A stretch of 18,198 bases of DNA, taken from contig CAUZOL010000120.1 in assembly GCA_963581435.1 (NCBI GenBank), forward strand, positions 1-18,198. The letters run 5' to 3'. The notes beneath the pieces are model-generated. The model saw nothing but the letters and a program-made list of their open reading frames with translations. It had not been told where the DNA came from and searched no databases. Below are positions 8,838 to 16,962 of the stretch, piece after piece. The translations under genes were made by a program, and so were the position numbers. How positions within the stretch are numbered: position 1 is the stretch's first letter; each line of letters starts with the position of its first letter. The stretch comes from JABISG01 sp963581435. GTDB taxonomy: Bacteria; Planctomycetota; Planctomycetia; Planctomycetales; Planctomycetaceae.

Positions 8838-10256
8838 TCATTTTTTGTTCGGCACCGCAACCTGCCGGTCGGGCGGGATCAGTTCGACTTCCATGACTTC
8901 CAGTCCCGTTGGGCCACCAGTCACAGTGAAAGACCAGACGCCATTCACAATCAAGCCATCGGGTCGGGACGGCAGTTCATCTTTACGGTCCCGTACGCAT
9001 GGGTCGAGAGCAAAATCGCTGAGTTGGAATTCTGCCTCGAAGCGACTGTTGTTCTTAAATTGCACCGCCGGTTGACGGGCGAGAAACTTGCCGGCGAATT
9101 CCCCGTTAGCGTGTGACACCCTGATTCCAAAATAGACGTCGGCAGCGGTTGCAAGCCGGCCATGAACAATAAAACGTGAGTTGGATTCAACAACCACCGG
9201 CGAGTTGTCCGCCTGCACGACAGGGAGTCCCAGCAAGTGCAGAGTGATCGATTGATTCTCGCGTGGCACGAAAGGGATCGCCTTGACCGATGCCGGCTGC
9301 TCGGCGGTGGCCGGCGACCATTTTCCATAGTTTCCATAAGTATCGGCCGGGCCGAGTTTGAGATCCGTTTTCCAATAATGCACGGAATCCGGAACGCGCT
9401 GGGGTGTCAGCTTGCCGTCGTCTCCAGCGACGACACGGTGCTTTGCCGGGACATCGACTTCGCTGCCATCGCTGAGTTGCTTCACCCGCACCTTGCCCTC
9501 GCTGACATTCAGCACGGTTGAGGTCAGGCCCGTTTCGACGTCGAATTGCGTTCCCACAACTTCAAGCAATGCCGACCGCGTATGGACCAGCATTGGCTTG
9601 CCTGCGGGCTGTGGGGCAACATTGGCGGAGAAAATACCCTCTCGAAGTCGCAAGACTTTCTGGCCCGCGTCGGCGAACGTCAGCGTCGATGTGCCGGAGA
9701 TCATCACGGTTGAGCCGTCGTTGAATTTCAGTTCGAACCACGAGTCGGGAGCCATCCCTTCAATTGTGCCGCCAGCCAACTCGGTCCCCACCTTCACGTC
9801 GCGGACGATCTGCCCGCGGTCGCCAGTCCAGATCAGCGTTCCGCTTAACCCTGTGATTCTTGCAATGGGAGGCCCGGCAACCGGCGGCCGGTTGTTCTTC
9901 GCAAACTCGGCAATCCTGCGGTCGGCGTTGGACTGCTGGTAAAACAGACCGGCCGAGAGAGTAATTATCACAATTGCCGAAACGGCCAGCAACGTCCGCA
10001 GCAACGTCGTTTTTGGCAGGCGTTCACGAATCGCCGTTAATCGCTCCGCGTGGGCAACATCTGTTTCCTGCGGTGAGACGTGACTTTCACGCAGCGTCTC
10101 AGCAATGCGCGTGTCCCACTGTACCTGTTCCACAAAATCGATCCGCGTCCCAGCATCGCTGTCGAGTCGTTCGGCGAGACGCTCTATTTCCGGCTCGCTC
10201 AACTCGCCGCGCAAATGGCGTTCGACCAGTTCTTCCCACTCGTTGTTTTCGTTCAT
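8838..10256 (-). CDS. FecR-domain membrane protein, putative anti-sigma factor
   Basis: A 472-residue single-pass membrane protein. Residues 1-80 are a charged cytoplasmic part (WEELVERHLRGELSEPEIE), similar to the N-termini of planctomycete anti-sigma proteins. Residues about 85-106 form one transmembrane helix (LLRTLLAVSAIVIITLSAG). Residues about 155-270 are a FecR domain (FNDGSTVMISGTSTLTF, LREGIFSANVAPQ, ALLEVVGTQFDVET, VSEGKVRVKQ), which would lie outside the inner membrane. The C-terminal 190 residues form a further beta-rich region I do not recognise. The start is the ATG at 10254-10256, which overlaps the TGA of the sigma-factor gene (ATGA), with GAGGG at 10264-10268, 7 bases upstream. 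In known systems FecR proteins control the partner sigma factor from the membrane. No TonB receptor gene is nearby, so the signal is likely different from classical iron signalling. Confidence 0.85.
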   Translation of the reverse strand: MNENNEWEELVERHLRGELSEPEIERLAERLDSDAGTRIDFVEQVQWDTRIAETLRESHVSPQETDVAHAERLTAIRERLPKTTLLRTLLAVSAIVIITLSAGLFYQQSNADRRIAEFAKNNRPPVAGPPIARITGLSGTLIWTGDRGQIVRDVKVGTELAGGTIEGMAPDSWFELKFNDGSTVMISGTSTLTFADAGQKVLRLREGIFSANVAPQPAGKPMLVHTRSALLEVVGTQFDVETGLTSTVLNVSEGKVRVKQLSDGSEVDVPAKHRVVAGDDGKLTPQRVPDSVHYWKTDLKLGPADTYGNYGKWSPATAEQPASVKAIPFVPRENQSITLHLLGLPVVQADNSPVVVESNSRFIVHGRLATAADVYFGIRVSHANGEFAGKFLARQPAVQFKNNSRFEAEFQLSDFALDPCVRDRKDELPSRPDGLIVNGVWSFTVTGGPTGLEVMEVELIPPDRQVAVPNKK

Positions 10257-10792
10257 TGATTCGCCCTCAGGCTGGTTTCCACGCATGAACGCACTTGCTT
10301 TTTATTTCGGAAGAGTGCCTTGCGCACCGCCTCAACCGTCATGCCAATCCGCTCACCAATTTGCTGATAACTCAACTCGTCCACAAACCGCCCTATCAGC
10401 ACACTCCGACCTTGTTCCGACACGCGCCCGAGACAACGATCCAAAGCCTCTCGCCAGGAATCTGTGTCGTTGTCGCGCCGCGATGTTTGGAATTCATCAA
10501 ACGCTGCATCGATCGCATCATCGAGCAGTCGTTCGGCTAGAGTTCTCTCCCGCCGATGCTTCTGCCTGGCCCGCAGCACTTCGATCCGTACGATCGAACG
10601 GCACCAGGCAAGGATCGACGTTCCTTCCTCAAACTGGTCGAACTTTCTTGCCACGACAAGCGTCGCTTCCTGCACAACATCTTCCGCCGCAGCGTAGTTT
10701 CCCAGCAGCGAACGCGCGTACGACATCAACTCCGCGCGGCAGTCGAGCGCCGCTTTCAGCACGCGATCGCGTTTTGCATCGGAATTGTCCAT
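10253..10792 (-). CDS. ECF-type RNA polymerase sigma-70 factor (Rhodopirellula/Verrucomicrobium type)
   Basis: A 179-residue sigma factor. Region 2 spans about residues 20-85 (ELMSYARSLLGNYAAAEDVV followed by QEATLVVARKF and AWCRSIVRIEVLRARQKHRR). Region 4 spans about 115-175 and contains the helix-turn-helix LSYQQIGERIGMTVEAVRKA. Length and motifs fit the small planctomycete/verrucomicrobial ECF-like family. The start at 10790-10792 (MDNSDAKRD) was chosen because it gives the normal family N-terminus; the upstream in-frame ATG at 10987 would add 65 residues without sigma-like sequence. No strong ribosome binding site precedes it. Its last codon overlaps the FecR gene start, so the two are translationally coupled and very likely act as a regulator pair. 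The downstream propeller-cytochrome gene is the obvious candidate target or operon member. Confidence 0.9.
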   Translation of the reverse strand: MDNSDAKRDRVLKAALDCRAELMSYARSLLGNYAAAEDVVQEATLVVARKFDQFEEGTSILAWCRSIVRIEVLRARQKHRRERTLAERLLDDAIDAAFDEFQTSRRDNDTDSWREALDRCLGRVSEQGRSVLIGRFVDELSYQQIGERIGMTVEAVRKALFRNKKQVRSCVETSLRANQ

Positions 10793-11377
10793 GTGATGAA
10801 CCAGAGACTTTCGAACGCACAAGTCAGACGAAATGAAAGGTGGCCGGCTGCCGCAGATTGCGCCTCGTTCTGGAGGAACCAGGGAATAACCATGCGGCAA
10901 ACCGGCCACACGACTATGAATTACCACAGCGGTCGAGCGATCGTGGACATCAATCTGCCGGGTTTTCGATCTTCCGGGAATTTTCAAGTCGACTTTCAGA
11001 CGATCGCAATCCGGCCCCGCCTTCCGGTTACTCTATCATGGCGAGTCCGGCCTCAGCCATCTTCGAGTGGGTCGCCGTCGGATTGCCCTGCATCGTTACC
11101 ATTTGCGTCTCTTTGGTGAACTCAAATACAAACGAGGTAGCAAAGCTCACCAGAAGTTCACCCGTTGTGGAGAATCGCCGAAACGATTTCAATGGATCCG
11201 GTCGGTCGGCCCGACGGCAGCCGGCTGTTTTCGGCTCACGGCGCGTTGATCTTTGGCGTGAGGACGAATGGTGCCGACAACGGCCATGACCGAATCAACG
11301 TGATCGACAACTTCCGGAGAGACGACACGGATTCAATCACCGGCGGCGGATCCGATCTGTCGTCCATTCCCTAACAT
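10793..11377. other. 585-base intergenic region with a coding-like fragment
   Basis: No intact gene is supported here. The part next to 10792 must carry the promoter of the sigma/FecR operon, but no clear -35/-10 pair was found. The part from 11028 to about 11195 reads on the minus strand like the C-terminus of a protein and is listed separately. On the plus strand, a short open frame ending at 11374 has high third-position GC, but no start with a ribosome binding site and no known family. Confidence 0.5.
11028..11195 (-). pseudogene. Possible gene remnant: C-terminal coding fragment without an intact start
   Basis: On the minus strand a stop-free reading ends with TAA at 11028-11030 and contains GELLVSFATSFVFEFTKETQ, then MVTMQGNPTATHSKMAEAG and LAMIE. 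Its amino-acid composition looks protein-like, and its codons mostly end in G or C. Upstream in the same frame the sequence becomes Arg/Pro-rich and no start with a ribosome binding site is seen. It could be the remains of a gene interrupted by frameshifts, a short protein from an in-frame ATG or GTG, or chance. I do not recognise the family. Confidence 0.3.
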
Positions 11378-12721
11378 CTATACGCGAGAAAAGATCGAAT
11401 CGCTGAGTACGCCGGTGCTGTCGGCGAATGCGTTTGCCTCGATGCCCATCGAATGCAGGATGCTGAGGTAGACGTTCGACATTTGCGTGTCGCCGTTGCG
11501 CCAGAAGCTGCCATGCTTGAGGCCCATGTTCCCTCCGCCGGCAATCAGCGTCGGCAGATTCTTGGGATTGTGTGTGGTACTCGCACCGCTGCCAAACAGC
11601 ACGATGCTGTTATCCAGCACGCTGCCGTTTTTGTCCTTGAACTCCTGCAGACGTCCGAAGAAGTAGGCGATTTGTTCGCTGAGGAACATGTCGTACTTGG
11701 CGAACTGCAGTTGCCCTTCCTTGTCGCCGGCATGCGAGAGGCTGTGGTGCGTGCGGGACAAACCGAGCTTCAGCGGGAACGTGTCGCTGATGCCCATGCC
11801 ATCTTCGCGGTTCAGCATGAAGACCACGCTGCGGGTGATGTCAGCATCGAATGCGAGTGCAATCAGATCAAACATGTTGCGATAATAGTCGCGCGGCTTG
11901 CCTTCCGAGGTGACATCCAGATCGAGATGCGAGGAGTCCTGTTTCTTCAGCGGGATGTCGATCCACTTTTCCGATGCGATCAATCGCGACTCGACTTCGC
12001 TGAGTGACGTGAGGTATTGATCCATCTTTTCGCGGTCAGATCGGCCCAGCTTTTTGTTGAGCGAACGCGCGTTCTCCAGAACGGCATCGACCAGCTTGAT
12101 TCGCCGCTTCAGCTTGTCGCGTTCGGCTTCGAGCGAGGCCGAATCACCACGAAACAGGCGATCGAAAATTTGTCGCGGGTTGTTTTGTGCCGGAATCGGT
12201 TTCCCTTCCAGGCTGTAGGCAATGGTTCCCGTTCGCGAGAGGAATCCAGTTCCGGCATCGATCGACAACACCAGCGAAGGTTGGCGGCAATATTGTTTGG
12301 TGTGCCTCGCGATAATCTGATCGAGTCCAACCGAGTTGTACATTCCCGGTTTGGGGTTATGCAGCGGCGCGCCGGTCAGCCACATGTCGGAGCAGACATG
12401 GGGATCGGCCTTGGGGCCGCTTGGGTGATACAGCCCGCCCATGAAACTCAATTGCTTGCGAAACGGACTCAGCGGCTTGGTCGAATTGCCGAACGTGAAT
12501 TTTCCGTCGTCATCGGTGACCGTCGGGAACCAACTCCAGTCGTCGATGCCATTGGCCGTCTTCGGCAGCGACATCCCGTTAGCTGTGTAAAGCGCACAGA
12601 ATCGCCGGGGCGTTTTCTCTGCAACCTCTTTGCCCATTGCATCCAACACGGGCAGCGCCAACGTCGCGCCGGCAATACCTTTAAGAACAGCGCGACGACT
12701 CATTTTGTGGGTGGTTGTCAT
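11378..12721 (-). CDS. DUF1552 family protein with Tat signal
   Basis: A 447-residue protein of the DUF1552 family (PF07586), of normal length. It opens with a twin-arginine signal (SRRAVLKGIAGATLALPVLD), so it is exported folded. Characteristic segments are CALYTANGMSLP, FMGGLYHPSG, DMWLTGAP, SLVLSIDAGTG, FGSGASTTHNPKNLPTLIAG and HGSFWRNGD. The family is typical of planctomycetes and their relatives and is nearly always found beside a DUF1592-type cytochrome; its biochemical role is not established. The start is the ATG at 12721, with GGAG (12725-12728) unusually close at 3 bases; the next in-frame ATG at 12703 lacks a site. It follows the DUF1592 gene after 104 bases and is probably in one operon with it. 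Confidence 0.93.
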   Translation of the reverse strand: MTTTHKMSRRAVLKGIAGATLALPVLDAMGKEVAEKTPRRFCALYTANGMSLPKTANGIDDWSWFPTVTDDDGKFTFGNSTKPLSPFRKQLSFMGGLYHPSGPKADPHVCSDMWLTGAPLHNPKPGMYNSVGLDQIIARHTKQYCRQPSLVLSIDAGTGFLSRTGTIAYSLEGKPIPAQNNPRQIFDRLFRGDSASLEAERDKLKRRIKLVDAVLENARSLNKKLGRSDREKMDQYLTSLSEVESRLIASEKWIDIPLKKQDSSHLDLDVTSEGKPRDYYRNMFDLIALAFDADITRSVVFMLNREDGMGISDTFPLKLGLSRTHHSLSHAGDKEGQLQFAKYDMFLSEQIAYFFGRLQEFKDKNGSVLDNSIVLFGSGASTTHNPKNLPTLIAGGGNMGLKHGSFWRNGDTQMSNVYLSILHSMGIEANAFADSTGVLSDSIFSRV

Positions 12722-12803
12722 TGGCTCCGCCGGGTTGGATGTTGCTCGTATTACAAGTCGCTGAAGTTGGCCGCGTATTATTCAATCGGCAAACGGGCCG
12801 CCG

Positions 12804-12840
12804 CTACTTCTCAAGAAACCCGCTGCTATTTTTCAAGAAA
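12804..12840 (-). repeat. Imperfect 15-bp duplication of the last codons of the DUF1592 gene
   Basis: The final 15 bases of the DUF1592-family gene (12826-12840, coding FLEK and a stop) recur 22 bases downstream at 12804-12818 with 13 of 15 identities. Both differences are synonymous (GAA/GAG and AAA/AAG), so the second copy would also encode FLEK-stop, though in another frame. Confidence 0.6.
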
Positions 12841-15800
12841 CAGGGGACTCTTGATGACGAAATGGACCATATCCCGCATTCTGTAGCCTTCGGGCCTCAA
12901 TTCTAGTCCTTTTTCCTTGAGGAATTCAATCTCATTGTAGGTGAGGGTGCGGCCGGTGGCGTAACTGGCCAGATGCTTGAGGAAGCTGAACGCCACCTGA
13001 TCGATGCGGTCGTCGGCCAGGTAGGTCTTCAGGCCATTTGTGCCGCTTACTTCTGTTTCGTCCGGCAAAGTCGAGCGGGCATCGATCTTCACGTTCTTCT
13101 TGAACAGCCCACCGGCGTCGAATTCTTCGAGAGGAATCCCCCACGGATCGATGCCCTCGTGACATTTGACGCATCCCTGCTGATTGCGATGGCGTTCGAG
13201 TTTCTGACGAAGCGTCAGGTTCGCGCCTGCGTCTTCCGGCAAGCCGGGGACATTCGGCGGCGGATCGTCCGGTGGTTCGGCAATGATTTTGCGGGCCAGC
13301 CAAGCGCCCCGTTTGACCGGGTTGGATTCCCGGCCGTTCGACAGTCCCGCGAGAATGCCGGCTTGCGTGAGAACGCCGCCCAGGTTTTTGTTCTCGTGAA
13401 TGATGGGGACAAACTCAAACCCACTGTCGGTTCGGTCGGCGAGATCGTAGTAGCTGGCGACAACTTCGTTGGCCACAATGAAATCCGATTGGACCAAATT
13501 CCGCAGAGGCAGATTGTGCTGAAACAAATACTGCAGCGTCTGAATCGGCTCGTCTCGCAACTGCGTCTTGGTGTCGCGGGTCAATTTGGGATACTGCTTG
13601 CGATCGATCTCGACGACATCGAACTTATCGAGACTCAGCCACTGCGATGTAAATTCGCCGGTAAACTGGCGGAACCGAGAATCGCCGACCATGCGGGCGA
13701 TTTCTGCGTCGAGCGACTGATGCAGCCTGTTTGTGGATGCGAGTTTGAGCAGCCGTTCGTCGGGGGCCGTGTTCCAAAGAAAGTACGACAGCTTCGAGGC
13801 CAACTCGTAGGAGTCGAGTTTTTCCGGTTTGGGGGTGGCACTGTTCTCGATGACGAACAGGAATTGCGGTGAAACCAGCACGACGAGCAACGCATCTTTA
13901 ATGCTCTGCTGGAAATCACGACCGTCAGCTATCGAGTTCTTCCAGATGGAAAAGATCGACGCTTCCTCGGCATCGGTCATCGGTCGCCGAAACGCCCGCG
14001 TGGCAAACGACCGAATGATGGCGCGCGCGTAAGCGGCCGAATCATCCTTGTGGGATGAATTGATGAAGATATTCCGGTGAGTGGCCGGTGGCCAACTTTC
14101 GTAGAACGGACCTTCGAACTCGACAGACTGAATGAGCATTCGCGGCATGTCACGGCCGTCGGTGTATTCGCTGCGGACGCCGATCTCCCGGATTCCCGCC
14201 AGATAATTGACGTTGTCTTTTTCCACATCGGGACTGGGGAAGTTGGCGATGGCCCCCTCGAAAACAAAATCATTTGTTTTCAACGACGAGACCGCTTGGG
14301 GCGGCCCGACGGCGGTAAGGGTGCTTCCGCAGTCGCGACGCAAACCAACGTGCACGCCAATTCGCGGTGCACGTTTCTCAAATGTTAGAAACTGTTTGGC
14401 CACATCGTTTGTCTCTTTCAGCGGTGTCAGCACAACTCGGTGCAGCGGTGAGTTGTTGCCGTACTTCGCCGAAACGCTGAGCGGACCGGCGGGCAGCCGA
14501 ACCGCCAGGAACGCCGGCTGCGAAAGTTGGCCGGCGAAGTGTCGCTCGCCGAGTTGGATCGCCAACCGTTGCGGTTTTTCGCGGGGCGGCTTTCGAGCGA
14601 ACTGCTTGCCCGGCTGTACCATCGCCTGAATTTCTGCGACGCCGAGTGCACGGCGGTAGATGCGGACCTCGTCGATTTCTCCGGAAAACAGCTTTGATTT
14701 TTGTATGCGACCGATGTGCAACTCCGCTTTCGGGTTGTCGAGATTCGCCGCGTTGATCGTGCCGACTGCCACTTCGTAGCCGTTCACGTATAGCCGCGTT
14801 TTGTTGTCGCCGCGGCGAACGACGGCGGCCACGTGTTGCCACTGGTTGGCGCGGATGATTCCCGGCCGCGATTGGACCGTGCCATTGGACTGGCGGCCCG
14901 CATTGGCGGTTTCGATTCGTAAGACGCCGTTGCCGTCGGGCATGTCGAGATACCATCCCTGCGCCCAGTTATAGAAGCCCAGGCAGACAATGCCGCCCTG
15001 CTCCAACTTTCGCGGATGAATCCAGGCTGCGACCGAGAAATCGCCTTCGCCAACGTTCATCGAGCCGTGGCGGGGGACGACAACGGATCCGGATTTGCCA
15101 TCGACCGAGACCGCCTTGCCGAAGGGAGAATCGACAAACTTTGCACCGTCTGCGAGTCGGCCGGCGAGTTCCTTTTTCGCCGGATCGCTGTTCGCGTCCC
15201 CGTTGAGTTTCCAGTATCCAATCAGACCTTCGTTCAGTTTCGACGCGTTCGGCGGGACCGAGTCGGAAGCGGTGGGATCGAGGAAAACGTCTGCCTGATA
15301 GATGCCCGCCTTCTTGATGTTGACGGTTTGCGTTTCCGTTGGTTTCTTAATCGTGATGGCTCCTGCGGTCGATTCGAGCTGAGGTTTTGCACCCCGCTCG
15401 AATAACAAGCCATCATCGTACCTGGCTGCTTTGACTATCACACGAAACCGGCCCTGATCGGGAAGTTCGCGGAGTGAGATTTTGAAGTTCGCTTTCGGGC
15501 CGTACGTACTCGACTCACCGAACAGCTCTGCACTGGGAATCGCCGGCCGTAACAGCAGCCCATCGGGAACAGACTGATACGCGTCGCCTTTCGGATATCC
15601 GTCGGTGCCACGCACGCAGGCGAATACCGAATGGTAAATGCTGTCGTATTCCCGCCAACCCCGAACCGTCGCATTTCCCTGGTACCCTTCGATAAACCGA
15701 TACGACGTCCGCATCGCCAGCGGCTCGTAGTCGAATGGTTTCGGCGGTGCCAACTCGGTCACGAGAAAATCCTCGTTCTTGAGCAAACGGCTGAGTGCGC

Positions 15801-16539
15801 CGAGAATCAAATTCTCCGGCAAAAATTTCGGATTGATCGATTCCCCAAAGTCCATCCGGAAGTTTTGAATGTCCGGTTTTTTGCCTTCATCAACGATGCA
15901 CAGATCGAGTGCCTTTTCGGCAATGTCGAAGTAGGACTCGACCAGCAACGGAGAGAGTTCCAGCGTCTGCCCGTTGTTCACAAAGCCATCTTTGGATACC
16001 GCATCGGGAGGCAGCACATCGGTCAGGTCGTCATCGAGCTGCAACAATTCTTTGAGCGTATTGCGATACTGAGAAACGGTGAGCCGGCGAACGGTGCCGT
16101 TCTTATCGGAGTTGCGCGATCGGGCGAACGCCATTCCCTCGCGAATCCATGTCACCAATAACTGGCGTTGTTCGGCCGTCGGCTGTAGTTCGTCTTCCGG
16201 CGGCATCGCTTCGTCGTCGATCTGTTTCAAGATGCCTTTCCAAAGAAACAACTGCTTGTCTGGCAATTTGCCGGTCAGCCGATCAACGCGAATGCCGGAC
16301 ATCATCTCGTCGGCGTTGTGGCAGCGAAAGCAGAGCTTCTTCAGCAACGGGTGAATCTGCTTCTGAAACCGCGTCTCGATCAAGAGGCCCTTACTCTCCG
16401 TGTTCTTCTTCTCCGCACTCTTTTCAGGGACCGGAGAGTCCTCCGACCGTGCGATCCAACTGACGGCCGAAGTTGCGGTGATTAGCGTTGCGATCGCAAC
16501 GCTGATCATGGTCGGTGATTTCGATAGTTTTCGTGTCAT
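12826..16539 (-). CDS. DUF1587/LamG/DUF1595/DUF1592/DUF1588/DUF1585 planctomycete cytochrome
   Basis: A 1237-residue exported protein. An N-terminal signal sequence (MISVAIATLITATSAVSWIA) is followed by a planctomycete cytochrome c domain with CFRCH at 70-74. DUF1587 spans about 148-215 (VRRLTVSQYRNTLKELLQL). A LamG/concanavalin-like domain spans about 438-640 (GLIGYWKLNGDAN, DFSVAAWIHPRKL, WQHVAAVVRRGDNKTRLYV, GEIDEVRIYRRAL). DUF1595 follows at about 830-895 (YARAIIRSFATRAFRRPMTD), then DUF1592 (ELASKLSYFLWNTAPDERLL), DUF1588 with a second heme motif CVKCH at 1123-1127 (EGIDPWGIPLEEFDAGG), and DUF1585 to the end (HLASYATGRTLTYNEIE). This domain order is the usual one; the LamG is an added module. 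No clear ribosome binding site precedes the ATG at 16539. It heads the operon with the DUF1552 gene. Such proteins are thought to act in the periplasm or at the surface, perhaps on polysaccharides, but the reaction is unknown. Confidence 0.93.
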   Translation of the reverse strand: MTRKLSKSPTMISVAIATLITATSAVSWIARSEDSPVPEKSAEKKNTESKGLLIETRFQKQIHPLLKKLCFRCHNADEMMSGIRVDRLTGKLPDKQLFLWKGILKQIDDEAMPPEDELQPTAEQRQLLVTWIREGMAFARSRNSDKNGTVRRLTVSQYRNTLKELLQLDDDLTDVLPPDAVSKDGFVNNGQTLELSPLLVESYFDIAEKALDLCIVDEGKKPDIQNFRMDFGESINPKFLPENLILGALSRLLKNEDFLVTELAPPKPFDYEPLAMRTSYRFIEGYQGNATVRGWREYDSIYHSVFACVRGTDGYPKGDAYQSVPDGLLLRPAIPSAELFGESSTYGPKANFKISLRELPDQGRFRVIVKAARYDDGLLFERGAKPQLESTAGAITIKKPTETQTVNIKKAGIYQADVFLDPTASDSVPPNASKLNEGLIGYWKLNGDANSDPAKKELAGRLADGAKFVDSPFGKAVSVDGKSGSVVVPRHGSMNVGEGDFSVAAWIHPRKLEQGGIVCLGFYNWAQGWYLDMPDGNGVLRIETANAGRQSNGTVQSRPGIIRANQWQHVAAVVRRGDNKTRLYVNGYEVAVGTINAANLDNPKAELHIGRIQKSKLFSGEIDEVRIYRRALGVAEIQAMVQPGKQFARKPPREKPQRLAIQLGERHFAGQLSQPAFLAVRLPAGPLSVSAKYGNNSPLHRVVLTPLKETNDVAKQFLTFEKRAPRIGVHVGLRRDCGSTLTAVGPPQAVSSLKTNDFVFEGAIANFPSPDVEKDNVNYLAGIREIGVRSEYTDGRDMPRMLIQSVEFEGPFYESWPPATHRNIFINSSHKDDSAAYARAIIRSFATRAFRRPMTDAEEASIFSIWKNSIADGRDFQQSIKDALLVVLVSPQFLFVIENSATPKPEKLDSYELASKLSYFLWNTAPDERLLKLASTNRLHQSLDAEIARMVGDSRFRQFTGEFTSQWLSLDKFDVVEIDRKQYPKLTRDTKTQLRDEPIQTLQYLFQHNLPLRNLVQSDFIVANEVVASYYDLADRTDSGFEFVPIIHENKNLGGVLTQAGILAGLSNGRESNPVKRGAWLARKIIAEPPDDPPPNVPGLPEDAGANLTLRQKLERHRNQQGCVKCHEGIDPWGIPLEEFDAGGLFKKNVKIDARSTLPDETEVSGTNGLKTYLADDRIDQVAFSFLKHLASYATGRTLTYNEIEFLKEKGLELRPEGYRMRDMVHFVIKSPLFLEK

Positions 16540-16962
16540 GTTTTCAACGTGTGTAGATTCGTTTGCGGAAAACCGCCCGATTTGTTCACCAAGCAGAGTT
16601 CCCTGTCAGGCTTCAGCAACCCCACATGGAAGCCGACCTTCCAAGCTCCATTATACGAAATCATCTGGCGAATTGGGCCGACAGTCGGACGTTGCCCCGT
16701 TTGAAAACAGCGATTCCGAAGCAATTTCAGCTGCCATGTCCGACCATTCGCTGCCGATCAGGCCATTAGAATTCGCAATGGGAGACAATCCGAATTCCCC
16801 GTGGTCGCGGTGATCGTTAACATGGGGTGACCCGGCGAGGACTGTTGTCGTCGTGGTGGCTTCCAGCCTCCATTTTACATCGAAAGCTGTGGCGGCTGGA
16901 AGCCTCCACTACGGGACATTCGACACGTATTTATTGCTCGTTCCTCGATACAGGAAACCTCT
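16540..16962. other. 423-base divergent intergenic region
   Basis: This separates the divergent DUF1592-family and oxygenase genes and should contain both promoters; none could be assigned. It contains a small perfect hairpin GGAAG-CCGAC-CTTCC at 16628-16642 and a larger imperfect inverted repeat at 16853-16909, listed separately. The open frames crossing it carry no recognisable protein features. Confidence 0.6.
16853..16909. repeat. 21-bp imperfect inverted repeat, possible dispersed palindromic element
   Basis: The arm at 16853-16873 and the arm at 16889-16909 are reverse complements at 18 of 21 positions, with a perfect 11-bp core (GGCTTCCAGCC / GGCTGGAAGCC) and a 15-base loop. It sits between divergent genes, about 55 bases before the oxygenase ATG, so it is not a simple transcription terminator for either gene. 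From memory, the GGCTTCCAGCC-type sequence occurs in intergenic DNA of planctomycetes, which suggests a repeated extragenic palindrome; this was not checked. Confidence 0.6.

Noticed and set aside
10793..10987. Upstream extension of the sigma factor to an ATG at 10987
   Set aside because: The added 65 residues do not resemble sigma-factor sequence, and the family length fits a start at 10792.
12017..12886. 289-codon open frame on the plus strand
   Set aside because: It runs antisense through the DUF1552 gene and the following gap and shows no protein family features.
12973..13872. 299-codon open frame on the plus strand
   Set aside because: It is antisense to the conserved DUF1592/1588/1585 part of the cytochrome gene, which is clearly the real coding strand.
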